NCBI GenBank assembly: GCA_965225915.1
Contig: OZ245326.1
Location: 744,001 to 808,000 of the forward strand
Direction of reading: 5' to 3'
DNA length: 64,000 nt
Origin: JAAXHH01 sp965225915
Lineage (GTDB): Bacteria > JAAXHH01
Of this stretch, positions 33,738 to 43,026 are shown piece after piece. A model generated the notes under the pieces. It was not told the DNA's origin and made no database searches. It worked only from the letters and a program-made list of their open reading frames with translations. Every line of letters begins with the position of its first letter. Position 1 is the first letter of the stretch. A program made the position numbers and the translations under genes.

Positions 33738-34235
33738 CTATTCCAGCCCATTCGCCTTCCTGTAATCCGCCAGCGCCTTACTCTTGATCTCCTGCAATGA
33801 ATCTCTCATTTGCTGTCTGCCCGCTTCGTCATTTGTCACCGCACCGAATGTACTGTAGTCACCAGGCTCAATATACATCTTTACAAACACACCTTCTGCA
33901 GCGGTCTCCGAACGCGTAAAGTGACTAAACGCGATATTCATGTCGTAGACGTATCCCAACAGTTCGCCTGCGCTGTTTTTGTTCTCGATGCAGTAAATGT
34001 TGACATACAACACCAGTTCACCGTATCCCCAGGTTCTCTTTCGATTGATTCCCGCTTTTGCCAGTTCGCTATCAACGACCGGTTCAAGGTTCCATCCACA
34101 GTGGGCGTCTTCGTAGAAATCAACGTAGAGTTCGATCGGGTTTTCTTTCCTAAGATGTGTAATATCCCCATCGGTCTGGGCCTGTGTGGAGTAGGATATC
34201 ATACAGGCGGCGATCGAGAGCAACAGGAATCTCAT
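33738..34235 (-). CDS. secreted hypothetical protein
   Basis: 165 aa with a signal peptide (MRFLLLSIAACMISYSTQAQ, cleavage after AQA-Q or nearby). The mature part has two Cys (HCGW and IYCIE) that could pair, and an ELYVDFYEDAHCGWNLEPVV start with no recognised domain. AAAGG precedes the ATG at 34235 by nine bases; the frame extends upstream to 34331 without a ribosome site. It stands between a gatB-end fragment and gatB itself. Function unknown. Confidence 0.65.
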   Translation of the reverse strand: MRFLLLSIAACMISYSTQAQTDGDITHLRKENPIELYVDFYEDAHCGWNLEPVVDSELAKAGINRKRTWGYGELVLYVNIYCIENKNSAGELLGYVYDMNIAFSHFTRSETAAEGVFVKMYIEPGDYSTFGAVTNDEAGRQQMRDSLQEIKSKALADYRKANGLE

Positions 34236-34421
34236 GGGTACGTGACCTTTCTGAGGTGAACGTGCCGTTTCAATGTGAATGGATGTGAAAACATCCGCCA
34301 TGAGGCGATCGAGTGTGGCACTGCAGTCCACCGCTTACGGCTGGTTGGCTGGCTGCTTATTGCCTGGCGCTTTGTTGCTGGTTTTTCGATCCCCGTTTAT
34401 TGCCTGGGACCTTTTTGTTAC

Positions 34422-35879
34422 TCAACCTTCCGCCAGCTTCTTCCTCAATAGTTCATTTACCATCTTCGGATTCGCCTTACCCTGGGTTGCCTTCATGACC
34501 TGGCCCATGAAGAATCCGAGGAGCTTGGTCTTTCCGGCCCGGAAGTCGGTCACGTCGTCCGGATGCTCGGTGAGGATGCCGTCGACAAGGCCTTCGAGTT
34601 CACCGGTGTCGGAGATCTGCACGAGGCCCTGCTCCTCGATGACCGTGGCCGGCGCCTTGCCGGATTCGGCCATGATGTCAAGGACATCCTTGCCGATCTT
34701 GCCGCTGATCTTGCCTTCCTCGATGTGTCCGAGGAGTTGGACGAGATGGTCTGGCGGGATGCGGGATTCCAGGGTCTGCTGGTCCATTCGGTTTTCGTGC
34801 TGCACCCGGAGCAGTTCGCTGAGCATCCAGTTGGAAACGGTCCGGGCTTCACCCGGCGCCTGGACGACGCATGCCTCGAAGTAGTCGGCCCTGGCGCGAT
34901 TGTCCGTTAGTTGACGCGCTATGTCCTGCGGCAACCCGTATTCGTCAACGAATCGCTGCATGCGCACGTCGGGGAGTTCAGGCAGGTCTTCACCGATCTC
35001 GTCGACCCAGGATCGGGCGATCTCGACGGTGACCAGGTCGGGGTCGGGGAAATACCGGTAGTCGGAGGCTTCCTCCTTCGAACGCATGGGAAAGGTTACC
35101 CGTTCCTCCTCGTTCCACAGGCGGGTCTGCCGCACGATCCTGCCCCCATCATCGAGCACTTCGGCCTGGCGGTCGATTTCGAACTCCAGCGCCCGTTCCA
35201 TGGCTCGCATGGAGTTCATGTTCTTGATCTCGACGAGTTCGCCCAGGGGATCGCCGGGCGTGCGGATGGACACGTTGGCGTCGCAGCGCAGGCTGCCCTC
35301 TTCCATGTTGCCGTCGCACACACCGATGTACTGCAGGATCTGCCTCAGTCTGGCGAGGTAAGCCGAGGCTTCGCGAGGGCTGCGTAGGTCGGGCTCGCTG
35401 ACGATCTCCATGAGGGGCACGCCCGTGCGGTTGAAGTCAATGTAACTCAGGTCGGGATCGTAGCCGGGTTCGTTGTGGATGGACTTGCCGGCTTCTTCTT
35501 CCAGGTGGATTCGCCGGAGCTGGACGAAACGCGGTCCGTCTTTCCCCTCGATTTCGATACCGCCGTACAGGGAGATGGGCTCGCCCGCCCGGTCGTACTG
35601 TGAAATCTGGTAGCCCTTGGGCAGATCAGGATAGAAGTAGTTCTTTCGGGCGAAAGCGCTGGTTTCGGCCACTTGACCGTCCACGGCCAGGGCCATGCGG
35701 ATGGTGTATTCGACGGCGCGGCGGTTCAGGACGGGCAGGACGCCGGGCATGCCCAGGCAGATGGGACAGACGCGGCTGTTCGGCTCTCCGCCGAAGGCCA
35801 CGGGGCATCCGCAGAAAATCTTCGAGTTCGTCAGGAGCTGGGCGTGCACTTCCAGCCCGATTACTGCTTCGTAGTCCAT
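34422..35879 (-). CDS. gatB: Asp-tRNA(Asn)/Glu-tRNA(Gln) amidotransferase subunit B
   Basis: 485 aa, the usual GatB length. It begins MDYEAVIGLEVHAQLLTNSK, with the zinc-binding CGCPVAFGG...CPICLGMPG cysteines, the ARKNYFYPDLPKGYQISQYD and RIHLEEEAGKS stretches, and the YqeY-like C-terminal domain (ISGKIGKDVLDIMAESG). It activates mischarged Glu-tRNA(Gln) or Asp-tRNA(Asn) for transamidation with GatA. It lies 67 bases after gatA on the same strand; gatC is not in this window. Its 3' end is partly copied at 33656-33690. Confidence 0.97.
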   Translation of the reverse strand: MDYEAVIGLEVHAQLLTNSKIFCGCPVAFGGEPNSRVCPICLGMPGVLPVLNRRAVEYTIRMALAVDGQVAETSAFARKNYFYPDLPKGYQISQYDRAGEPISLYGGIEIEGKDGPRFVQLRRIHLEEEAGKSIHNEPGYDPDLSYIDFNRTGVPLMEIVSEPDLRSPREASAYLARLRQILQYIGVCDGNMEEGSLRCDANVSIRTPGDPLGELVEIKNMNSMRAMERALEFEIDRQAEVLDDGGRIVRQTRLWNEEERVTFPMRSKEEASDYRYFPDPDLVTVEIARSWVDEIGEDLPELPDVRMQRFVDEYGLPQDIARQLTDNRARADYFEACVVQAPGEARTVSNWMLSELLRVQHENRMDQQTLESRIPPDHLVQLLGHIEEGKISGKIGKDVLDIMAESGKAPATVIEEQGLVQISDTGELEGLVDGILTEHPDDVTDFRAGKTKLLGFFMGQVMKATQGKANPKMVNELLRKKLAEG

Positions 35880-35946
35880 GTTCCTTTTCTCTGGTACTTT
35901 CCTCTTACATTTACGTATCCGCTTCCAATGCGCGTGTCGCCGCTAT

Positions 35947-37413
35947 TCACGTCCTTATCGCCTCCTCGAAGGCATACGCTGCCCTGAGGATGCGCTCTTC
36001 GCCGAAGTGGGGACCGATGATCTGCAGGCCGATGGGCATACCGTCGGGGCCCTGGCCGCAAGGCAGGGATATGGCCGGTACGCCGGCGAGGTTGATGGGT
36101 ACGGTATAGACATCTGACAGGTACATCTGCAGGGGATCTCCGATCTTCTCGCCGATCCGGAATGCTGTGGACGGCGTGGTGGGTGCCACCAGGAGATCCA
36201 CTTTTTCAAAAGCCTTGTCGAAGTCTCCCTTGATCAAGGTCCGCACGCGCTGGGCCTTGTCGTAGTAGGCGTCGTAGTACCCGGCACTGAGCACGTAGGT
36301 TCCGAGCATGATGCGGCGTTTCACTTCGAGACCGAAACCCTCGCTACGGACCGAGCCGTACATTGCGGTCAGGCCGTCTTCGTCCGGTGTGGGCGTCGCT
36401 CCACCATTCTCGCCCCGATACCCATACTTTACCCCATCGTATCTCGCCAGGTTGGAGGAGGCTTCGGCGGTGACCAGGATGTAGTAGGCGGCCACGGCGT
36501 ACTCGGTGTGGGGCAGGTGGACAGTCTCCACCCGGGCACCGAGTGCTGCAAGGCGTTCGATCGCCCGGCTGACGCATTCCTTCACCTCGGTGTCCAGGCC
36601 CTCGGCCATGTATTCTTCCGGCACGCCGATGCGCAATCCTTCGATGCCCTGTTTCAAGTCCGCCGTGTAGTCGGGCACCTCCTCCGATGACGAGGTGGAA
36701 TCGAGGCGGTCGTGTCCCGCGATGACGCCCAGCAGCCGGGTGCAGTCTTCCACGTTCCGCGCCATGGGGCCGACCTGGTCGAAGGAAGAACCGTAGGCGA
36801 TGATGCCGAATCGGGATACACGCCCGTAGGTGGGCTTGAGTCCCACGACACCGCAGAAGGCCGCGGGCTGTCGAATCGAGCCACCCGTGTCCTCGCCCAG
36901 GGCCAGGACCGCTGTGCCAGCCGCCAGGGCTGCGGCGGAACCGCCGCTCGAGCCGCCCGGTACCCGGGTGGTGTCCAGGGGGTTTCTACAGATCTCGAAA
37001 CCAGTATTCTCATTGGAGGAACCCATGCCGAACTGGTCCATGTTGGTTTTGCCGATGATCACGGCGTCCGCCTCGCGCAACCGGGCGATGACCGTCGCGT
37101 CGTAGGGCGGCACGAATCCCTCGAGGATCTTCGAGGCGCAGGTGGTTTCCAGCCCCTTCGTGCTGATGGCGTCCTTGATGGCGATTGGAACGCCGGCCAG
37201 CGGTCCGGTGGACTCCCCTGCGGCGATGCGCCGGTCCACGTCCCGTGCGTCTTCGATCACAGTCTCCGACTGGACCGCAAGGTAGGCGTTAATGGCGGGG
37301 TCTTTCTCTTCGATCAGGCGCAATACCTCCCGGGCCACCTCTTCCGCCGTCACCTCGCCCGACTTGATTAGCGGCGCCAGTTCGTGGGCAGCCATTTCGT
37401 TAAGGTGTTCCAC
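35947..37413 (-). CDS. gatA: Asp-tRNA(Asn)/Glu-tRNA(Gln) amidotransferase subunit A
   Basis: 488 aa amidase-signature protein. The Ser-cisSer-Lys triad is visible: Lys in GVPIAIKDAIST, Ser in GGSSGGSAAALAAG and Ser in GEDTGGSIRQPAA. It releases ammonia from glutamine for use by GatB. The order gatA then gatB on the minus strand with a 67-base gap indicates an operon. The start ATG at 37413 begins MEHLNEMAAHELAPL, as in the family. Confidence 0.97.
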   Translation of the reverse strand: MEHLNEMAAHELAPLIKSGEVTAEEVAREVLRLIEEKDPAINAYLAVQSETVIEDARDVDRRIAAGESTGPLAGVPIAIKDAISTKGLETTCASKILEGFVPPYDATVIARLREADAVIIGKTNMDQFGMGSSNENTGFEICRNPLDTTRVPGGSSGGSAAALAAGTAVLALGEDTGGSIRQPAAFCGVVGLKPTYGRVSRFGIIAYGSSFDQVGPMARNVEDCTRLLGVIAGHDRLDSTSSSEEVPDYTADLKQGIEGLRIGVPEEYMAEGLDTEVKECVSRAIERLAALGARVETVHLPHTEYAVAAYYILVTAEASSNLARYDGVKYGYRGENGGATPTPDEDGLTAMYGSVRSEGFGLEVKRRIMLGTYVLSAGYYDAYYDKAQRVRTLIKGDFDKAFEKVDLLVAPTTPSTAFRIGEKIGDPLQMYLSDVYTVPINLAGVPAISLPCGQGPDGMPIGLQIIGPHFGEERILRAAYAFEEAIRT

Positions 37414-37498
37414 TTGTTACTCCAGGCTCATCTGCTATTCGTTTATTGTTCGACCAACTCGACTAGCTCTTCACTGCGCGATATCTTCCACTGGTTTT

Positions 37499-39313
37499 TC
37501 ACTGTGCGACTAACATCGTGACGCGCTGCGGTTCGGTGCCCGACGGCATTTCCTGTGCCCCGTGCGCATCCCGCCTGGTAAATGGATGGTGCATGACGAT
37601 GTCCTGTCTGCCGTCCCTGTTGATATCCGTCAACCAGGTATACTCTTCGTCGTTGGGCAATTCGATCGCTACTTTCTGGGACAGTTCGGCAAACAGTTCC
37701 GGGCCAGCCACACCGGGAAAGACATGTAATTCGCGATGGGTCCACTCGATCAGCAGATCGGAGCGGCCGTTCCCGGTTACGTCCCCGATGAATAGGTTCT
37801 TGTTGAACGCACGCCGGTATTGTTCGCGGTCCTTTCCAAGTTTATGCTTCCCACCCTGTAGCACGACGTTCAATGGGACCCACCCCGGTTCCCGGTGGCT
37901 GGGCGCGCCGTCCAACTGGATTCTCCGAGTGACTGTGGGTTGGGCCGGGATACGTCCTTCGTCTACAAGGTAGAACTCGAGATTCAACCAGATGTCATCG
38001 CCCATGAATCCTTTGATCCGTTTGAAGAGACTGCTTTCGAGATGCTTTGTTTCAATCGTGGTGACGACTAAGTCGACCGCGCCGTCCCCATCGATATCGC
38101 TGCGTTCCATGGCGAGCTGAATATTGCCTTCGGATTGGATCGAGACGTCGATATCAGATGAGAAATGGGTGCGGCCATCGGAGGTGCGGCCATCGGAGGT
38201 GCGGCCATCGGAGGTGCGGCCATCGATGGTGCGTGCGCCGAAGTGCACTTCGTAAGCGGATCGCTTGTCAGAAATGCTGTCGCCATCGAGAGAGAAGACC
38301 AACAGGTCGGCTACGCCGTCGCCGTTCAGGTCGTTGATCGTGTGCAGCACCTTGCCCGACATGTCACCGGTGACCAGGTAAGAGAGATCGTCGGAATCGA
38401 ACGCCACACCGGTTTCGAAGGTCACGGGCTCCTCGGCAAACAACCCCTGTTCGTCCTGTAGATGCACCTCGAACCGATCCTGGTTCCAGGACACCAGGTC
38501 GACGCGGCCATCCCCGTCGTAGTCGAATTCGTGGATACGCGCCTCGCTCCAGGGATCGTACCGGTATCCATCGGCCCCGTAGATGCGGTCCAGTGCGGCA
38601 GGGGGACCGACCTCCACCGGATCGGCGAAGGAACCGTCTCCTGCCTGGACGAACACCAGGAACCCATCGGCGCCGGGTACGACCAGGTCGATCCGGCCAT
38701 CGCCATTCACGTCCCGGGTGATGTCCACGTGGGGGATTTCTCTGGTGCGGGGCGGCTTGAAACTTGAGACAACCGTCGCGAGTTCGCGTTCCGTTGACGT
38801 ATTGGGATCCCATGCGCTCAATCGGTCCTGCTCGTAAGTGATCAGTCGGTCGCTGTTCCCCAAGTGGGCCACGTCGACGAACGATACGCCCCGACGCAGC
38901 GACGCGTCCAATTTCAGCATCCAGGAACCGTTTTCACATGACCACGATCGGTTTTCCGGCGAGCCCGTTTCGTTTTCATAGGTATAGATTCGTACACGCC
39001 GATTATTGCGGTCGTCTATGTTCACCACGGCCACATCGGCCACGTCGCCGCCCAATAGGAAACCCGTCAAGACGGTCTGCCTCGGCGCGGAACCGATGAC
39101 GAATTCATGTCGTTCGAAAGTGAATTCAGGGACGGTTTGACTTGCTGGTCGCGCGGTGGCGGGGGTCAGGACGCCCGCCAGGCATGTTGCCAGGACCAGA
39201 ACGAGGGCCAGTAGTACCGGGGAGAGGATCTGGAAAGTCCGCTGTAAGTGTTCGTGTACCGGGGTTGTTTTTATGTAAACTGGGGTATTTCTGGATGGGT
39301 ATCGTTTCGTCAT
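37499..39313 (-). CDS. secreted FG-GAP/VCBS repeat protein
   Basis: 604 aa. A hydrophobic N-terminal segment (LSPVLLALVLVLATCLAGVL, residues 31-50) acts as signal peptide or anchor. The remainder contains at least seven Ca-binding-type FG-GAP repeats, each with DxDxDG-like loops: DVNGDGRIDLVV, DYDGDGRVDLVS, DLNGDGVADLLV, DIDGDGAVDLVV, DVTGNGRSDLLI, DINRDGRQDIVM. These form a beta-propeller used for adhesion or carbohydrate or protein contact outside the cell. A 15-bp minisatellite codes RTSDG four times. It is 13 bases downstream of the DUF4321 gene on the same strand. The ligand is unknown. Confidence 0.87.
   Translation of the reverse strand: MTKRYPSRNTPVYIKTTPVHEHLQRTFQILSPVLLALVLVLATCLAGVLTPATARPASQTVPEFTFERHEFVIGSAPRQTVLTGFLLGGDVADVAVVNIDDRNNRRVRIYTYENETGSPENRSWSCENGSWMLKLDASLRRGVSFVDVAHLGNSDRLITYEQDRLSAWDPNTSTERELATVVSSFKPPRTREIPHVDITRDVNGDGRIDLVVPGADGFLVFVQAGDGSFADPVEVGPPAALDRIYGADGYRYDPWSEARIHEFDYDGDGRVDLVSWNQDRFEVHLQDEQGLFAEEPVTFETGVAFDSDDLSYLVTGDMSGKVLHTINDLNGDGVADLLVFSLDGDSISDKRSAYEVHFGARTIDGRTSDGRTSDGRTSDGRTHFSSDIDVSIQSEGNIQLAMERSDIDGDGAVDLVVTTIETKHLESSLFKRIKGFMGDDIWLNLEFYLVDEGRIPAQPTVTRRIQLDGAPSHREPGWVPLNVVLQGGKHKLGKDREQYRRAFNKNLFIGDVTGNGRSDLLIEWTHRELHVFPGVAGPELFAELSQKVAIELPNDEEYTWLTDINRDGRQDIVMHHPFTRRDAHGAQEMPSGTEPQRVTMLVAQ
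38168..38227. repeat. 15-bp coding minisatellite, four copies
   Basis: GGTGCGGCCATCGGA is repeated four times back to back (last copy ends in T), encoding tandem RTSDG on the minus strand between two FG-GAP repeats. Copy number is a likely site of length variation; in-frame changes would keep the protein intact. Confidence 0.9.
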
Positions 39314-39326
39314 CTCGTCTATGTCA

Positions 39327-39602
39327 CTAGAACCAGCGATAGAAGTAGGTGGCGAAACCGATACCGAGGATGCTGATGACGTTCACTTTCAGTGTGAAGC
39401 CGAAGGTGACTGAAAATACGACGAGGGGCAACGTGGCCGGTGGAAAGGTATAGGTAAAGGCTTCGAGGAAAAACTTCTCCACCATGCTGCCGGGCATGAA
39501 GTGTCCGAAGAGGAGTCCGATCAATTCACCGGCCACGCCGCCGAGGATGGCGCCGACCAGGATGTAGAGCGCCAGTTTTGCGATCCCCTTACCTCGCGCC
39601 AT
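39327..39602 (-). CDS. DUF4321 family membrane protein
   Basis: 91 aa. Two hydrophobic stretches: residues about 9-30 (LALYILVGAILGGVAGELIG) and about 57-90 (LPLVVFSVTFGFTLKVNVIS ending ATYFYRWF). This pattern of a GGVAGELIG helix and an F-x-FTLKVN segment is that of DUF4321. The function of the family is unknown. It lies just upstream of the FG-GAP protein gene (13 bases) and downstream of pssA by about 160 bases. Confidence 0.8.
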   Translation of the reverse strand: MARGKGIAKLALYILVGAILGGVAGELIGLLFGHFMPGSMVEKFFLEAFTYTFPPATLPLVVFSVTFGFTLKVNVISILGIGFATYFYRWF

Positions 39603-39760
39603 GTATGGACTCCCCGTATTGTGTTTGGAGCGGAAGGTGTTCTATCGGCAAGTATCCTGCCGATTTTAGATTACTGTATTGTATCTGCATTGGAGTTGAA
39701 ACGCGCGAGGTCATGCCGTCCTTTCTTCTCGTTCTTCAACCAAGAATTCCGCCCTACTAC

Positions 39761-40519
39761 TCACTCTTCCACGGTAAGCGCCACGTCCTCGTCGTGCCGG
39801 ACCATGTGTATGCACCAGTCCGCGATGCCGGAGAGAATGTAGAGCAGCACGATGGGAAAGATCATGAGCTTCGGGTCCCAGACCAGGGCAACCAGGGCGA
39901 TGGCGATAACGATCAGCTTGAGGATGGACCACTTGCTCTTGAAGGCGAGCGAGGGAAGGGTCCGGTAGGACAGGGGGCTGATCATAAGAATGGACAGGAG
40001 GAGCATGAACCCCATGAAGGGACCTTCCAGGTGCAGTTCTTCCCAGCGGTCCCAGCAGAAGATGACGTAGGAGACGACGGCGATGGCCGCCACAGGGATC
40101 GGCAGGCCCATGAAGTTGTCTTTTTCCTGGTTGATCCGCTCCACCCGGCGAAGGGTCATCACGTTGTACCGGGCGAGTCGGATGGCTCCGCACATCAGGA
40201 AGAGCAGGCAGAGGGCCCAGGTGATATCGCCGAAGGGCTTCAGGGTATAGACGAGCACAATGGGGGCCACGCCGAAGGAGATTACGTCGGCCAGGGAATC
40301 CAGTTCGATGCCGAACCGGGTCGCTCCCTGGCTGAATCGCGCGACTTTGCCGTCTATAGAATCCAGCAGGGCGGCGGCGATGATGAGCCACGGCGCGCGG
40401 CCCGGGTCGCCCGTCATGTCGTTGAACCCGTCGATGCAGTAAAAGATTGCGGAAACCCCGCAGAAGATGCTTCCCAGCGTGAACACGTTAGGTAACGCGA
40501 CGCGCATCCAGGTTTTCAT
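39761..40519 (-). CDS. pssA: CDP-diacylglycerol--serine O-phosphatidyltransferase
   Basis: 252 aa CDP-alcohol phosphatidyltransferase. The catalytic motif DSIDGKVARFSQGATRFG then ELDSLAD (about residues 53-78) fits D-x2-D-G-x2-A-R-x8-G-x3-D-x3-D. Six to eight hydrophobic helices follow. It makes phosphatidylserine from CDP-DAG and serine. The psd stop and the pssA start share ATGA at 40516-40519, so psd and pssA are translationally coupled. The longer upstream frame to 40678 is rejected. Confidence 0.95.
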   Translation of the reverse strand: MKTWMRVALPNVFTLGSIFCGVSAIFYCIDGFNDMTGDPGRAPWLIIAAALLDSIDGKVARFSQGATRFGIELDSLADVISFGVAPIVLVYTLKPFGDITWALCLLFLMCGAIRLARYNVMTLRRVERINQEKDNFMGLPIPVAAIAVVSYVIFCWDRWEELHLEGPFMGFMLLLSILMISPLSYRTLPSLAFKSKWSILKLIVIAIALVALVWDPKLMIFPIVLLYILSGIADWCIHMVRHDEDVALTVEE

Positions 40520-41157
40520 TTCAACACTCCCAGTATCGTTTCTCCGCCGCGGACCCGGTCCCCGTTCTTCACCCGGATTTCCGTGCCGGCCGGCACGATT
40601 ACGTCTATCCTCGAACCAAAGCGTATCAGGCCGAACCGGTCGCCAATACGCACCTCGTCGCCCTCGTGGACGTTGCATACGATGCGCCGGGCCACGAAAC
40701 CGACGATCTGCTTGATCAGGACGCGGCCCTGTTCCCCCTCGATACCCAGTACCATCTGCGCGTTGTCGCCCGAGGCCTCGTCCTTGAAAGCGAGTTTAAA
40801 CTTTCCTTCAATCCGCTGGCGCAACTTCACCACGCCGGTGATCGGGATTCGGTTGACGTGCACGTTCACGATGGACAGGAACACGCTGATCTGGGTGGCC
40901 GGTCCGTCGATAAAGGAGTCGTTTCCAATCTCCTCGACCGCCACGACCTTGCCGTCGCCGCCGGAGATCACCAGGTCTTCGCCCGGGGGCGCCCGCCTGT
41001 TCGGATCCCGAAAGAAGAACCCTATGAATATGGCCAGCGCGCCGAAAACCGACGCCAACACGATCCATACCATACCGGGGGCCAAGTAGTCAATCACCAG
41101 GCAGACAATGGCCAATGCTCCCAAGGGTATGACCATGACCCAACCGTCGCGTACCAT
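40516..41157 (-). CDS. psd: phosphatidylserine decarboxylase proenzyme (short type)
   Basis: 213 aa. Two N-terminal membrane helices (residues about 6-48), then the PSD-A core SGGDGKVVAVEEIG, the substrate-site segment HVNRIPITGVV and the autocleavage motif RFGSRIDVIVP near residue 180, where cleavage between Gly and Ser makes the pyruvoyl group. It decarboxylates phosphatidylserine to phosphatidylethanolamine. It follows htrA by nine bases and overlaps pssA by four, giving an htrA-psd-pssA operon. Confidence 0.94.
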   Translation of the reverse strand: MVRDGWVMVIPLGALAIVCLVIDYLAPGMVWIVLASVFGALAIFIGFFFRDPNRRAPPGEDLVISGGDGKVVAVEEIGNDSFIDGPATQISVFLSIVNVHVNRIPITGVVKLRQRIEGKFKLAFKDEASGDNAQMVLGIEGEQGRVLIKQIVGFVARRIVCNVHEGDEVRIGDRFGLIRFGSRIDVIVPAGTEIRVKNGDRVRGGETILGVLK

Positions 41158-41166
41158 TCAGTTTCC

Positions 41167-42531
41167 TCACAACTCGGCGATGTGCAGGGTCAGGGACATC
41201 AACCGGCTTTCCCTTTCGACTTCGACTTCGATGGAATCGCCCACCAAGCTGCCGTACAGGGCCTCTCGTGCGTCGGGGTAACTGGCGATCGCCTCCCCGT
41301 TGATCTTCCGTATGATGTCCATGACCCTGACGCCGGCCCGGTCCGCCGGGCTGTCCGGATCGATCTCGTTGACCAGTACGCCCAGGCGGTTGTCGATGTT
41401 CAATTCCTGGGCCACGTATTCCGTGATGTCTATCACCGACAGCCCCGTCCATCCCCGCCTCGGGCCGCCGTACTGGATCAGTTCGTCCGCCACGCGCCGG
41501 ACCCGGTCTATGGGTATGGCGAAGCCCACCCCCTCCGAGCCGCCGCTTTCGGAGAGGATGAAGGTATTAATACCGATGACCTCCCCGAGGGCGTTGACCA
41601 GCGGACCGCCGCTGTTACCGGGATTAATGGTCGCGTCGGTCTGAATCATGTCCCGGTAGACCGTCCTGGAACCTTGTTCCCGGCGGAAGTCACGGCCCAC
41701 CGCGCTGACCACCCCTACGGCCACGGCCGGGCGTGCGTCCGCGATGGCCAGTCCCAGCGGATTGCCGATGGTGATGGCCCACTCGCCGGTCATGATGTCA
41801 TCTGACCGACCCAGCGCCGCCACCGGCATGTCCTCGCCCTCCACGTGGAGTACGGCCAGATCCGACATGATGTCCACGCCGACCAGGGTGCACGTTAGGC
41901 TGCGCCCATCGGTCAGCACGGCCTGGATACGCCGGGCCGTAAAGTCTCCCAACCGCACCACGTGGGCGTTCGTGACGATATAACCCGCCTCGTCGATGAT
42001 CACGCCCGAACCCGTGTTCGGCTCTTCGCGGGTGTACAGCCGCGGTACTACGAAATGCCCTAAGAAGGCGTCGTCGAACATCCGTGAGAAGCCGCGCCGC
42101 TGCATCTGGAAGGTCGCGACGATGCTCACGACGGCGGGACCCGCCCGTTCCACCGCCGAAACGATGGACGTCCGGCGGGACGCGCTGACTGCGTCGTTGG
42201 CGGCGATCAGGCCGGACGGTGATACATTCGGTCCGCCGGGCTCGCCTGGTTCGAGTCGTCCGCTTGCCCCGGGAATCCCGAACGAACCGCTAAGTTCCTC
42301 AGATTCAGTTGTCTCGGTCGACTCGGACTGAGCCGGGCTTTTCAATGAAGACGTCCGAGCCGGCGTCTCGTTCCCGGCCGGCGTCATCCCGCTGAACGTG
42401 TTCAGCGAGTCGGGAAACGCCACCACCAGGAAAACGATGCCTACGAGCGCGCCCACGAAGGCCGCCAGTATGTACCACAGCGCCATCGGAGTCCGTCTTG
42501 CAGTCCGGTAGCCCCGAGGGGAACTTTCCAT
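41167..42531 (-). CDS. HtrA/DegP-like trypsin-type serine protease with PDZ domain
   Basis: 454 aa from ATG 42531. An N-terminal membrane anchor (ALWYILAAFVGALVGIVFLV) is followed by a Ser-rich linker, the protease domain with His in YIVTNAHVVRLG, Asp in IMSDLAVLHVEG and Ser in INPGNSGGPLVN, and one C-terminal PDZ domain (GVRVMDIIRKINGEAIASY). It would act in the periplasm in envelope protein quality control. The true start is uncertain: in-frame ATGs lie at 42705, 42543 and 42486, with no strong ribosome site. It heads the operon with psd and pssA, pairing envelope quality control with phospholipid synthesis. Confidence 0.92.
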   Translation of the reverse strand: MESSPRGYRTARRTPMALWYILAAFVGALVGIVFLVVAFPDSLNTFSGMTPAGNETPARTSSLKSPAQSESTETTESEELSGSFGIPGASGRLEPGEPGGPNVSPSGLIAANDAVSASRRTSIVSAVERAGPAVVSIVATFQMQRRGFSRMFDDAFLGHFVVPRLYTREEPNTGSGVIIDEAGYIVTNAHVVRLGDFTARRIQAVLTDGRSLTCTLVGVDIMSDLAVLHVEGEDMPVAALGRSDDIMTGEWAITIGNPLGLAIADARPAVAVGVVSAVGRDFRREQGSRTVYRDMIQTDATINPGNSGGPLVNALGEVIGINTFILSESGGSEGVGFAIPIDRVRRVADELIQYGGPRRGWTGLSVIDITEYVAQELNIDNRLGVLVNEIDPDSPADRAGVRVMDIIRKINGEAIASYPDAREALYGSLVGDSIEVEVERESRLMSLTLHIAEL

Positions 42532-43026
42532 ATTCTGCATCATCCGGCACCGGGCATCCGCACCGTAACCATGCAGAATATCTACAACGCTGATTTCAGT
42601 CGGAAATGCCAGGAAAAGTACTGCGCCTGAACGACCCGGAGTAACCTCTTTCTGCCGGTTCTCCAGCCCTGAAAATCGATACCTTATTATATGCGCGAGG
42701 GTCATTCAAGTCAATACCTTTTTCCTTTGGACTACGAGCCGTTAATCCGCCTGGAAGATCGAACCGCAGTCCTGCGAATTATCATGGATTACCCGCCGTA
42801 TGGATCGGAATAAAGTTCGGCGATTTAACAAGGATTTAACCTTTGGGAAACACTTGCGAAACAATGACGATGTACATTAGGTTTACTGAGATTGCTATTG
42901 AGGCTAAATTCATAATTGTTGCGGTGAGAGAGGAGGGTCGAAGCCGTCCATTGGGGGCGGTCAGAAGACGGCCCGGCAACCTCCATCATCGATTGAGACT
43001 GACCCCAACAGGGAGGAAATCGACTC
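42532..43026. other. region between htrA and glnA
   Basis: About 495 bases. It holds possible htrA upstream starts, an AT-rich part at 42720-42930 with no obvious gene, and the structured leader at 42932-43005. No CDS is supported by a ribosome site. Confidence 0.5.
42932..43005 (+). promoter_or_regulatory. structured 5' leader of glnA, possible riboswitch
   Basis: GCCGTC (42943-42948) pairs with GACGGC (42967-42972). An outer pairing GGAGG (42932-42936) with CCTCC (42980-42984), or alternatively GGGTC (42935-42939) with GACCC (43001-43005), closes the element. CCCGGCAACC follows the second strand of the inner stem, as in SAM-I/SAM-IV-type riboswitch cores. The ribosome site GGGAGG for glnA begins six bases later. 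The identity as a riboswitch is not proven; no full consensus match can be claimed by eye. Confidence 0.35.

Noticed and set aside
38168..38227. Possible CRISPR array
   Set aside because: The units are 15 bp, directly adjacent without spacers and in frame inside a gene, so it is a minisatellite.
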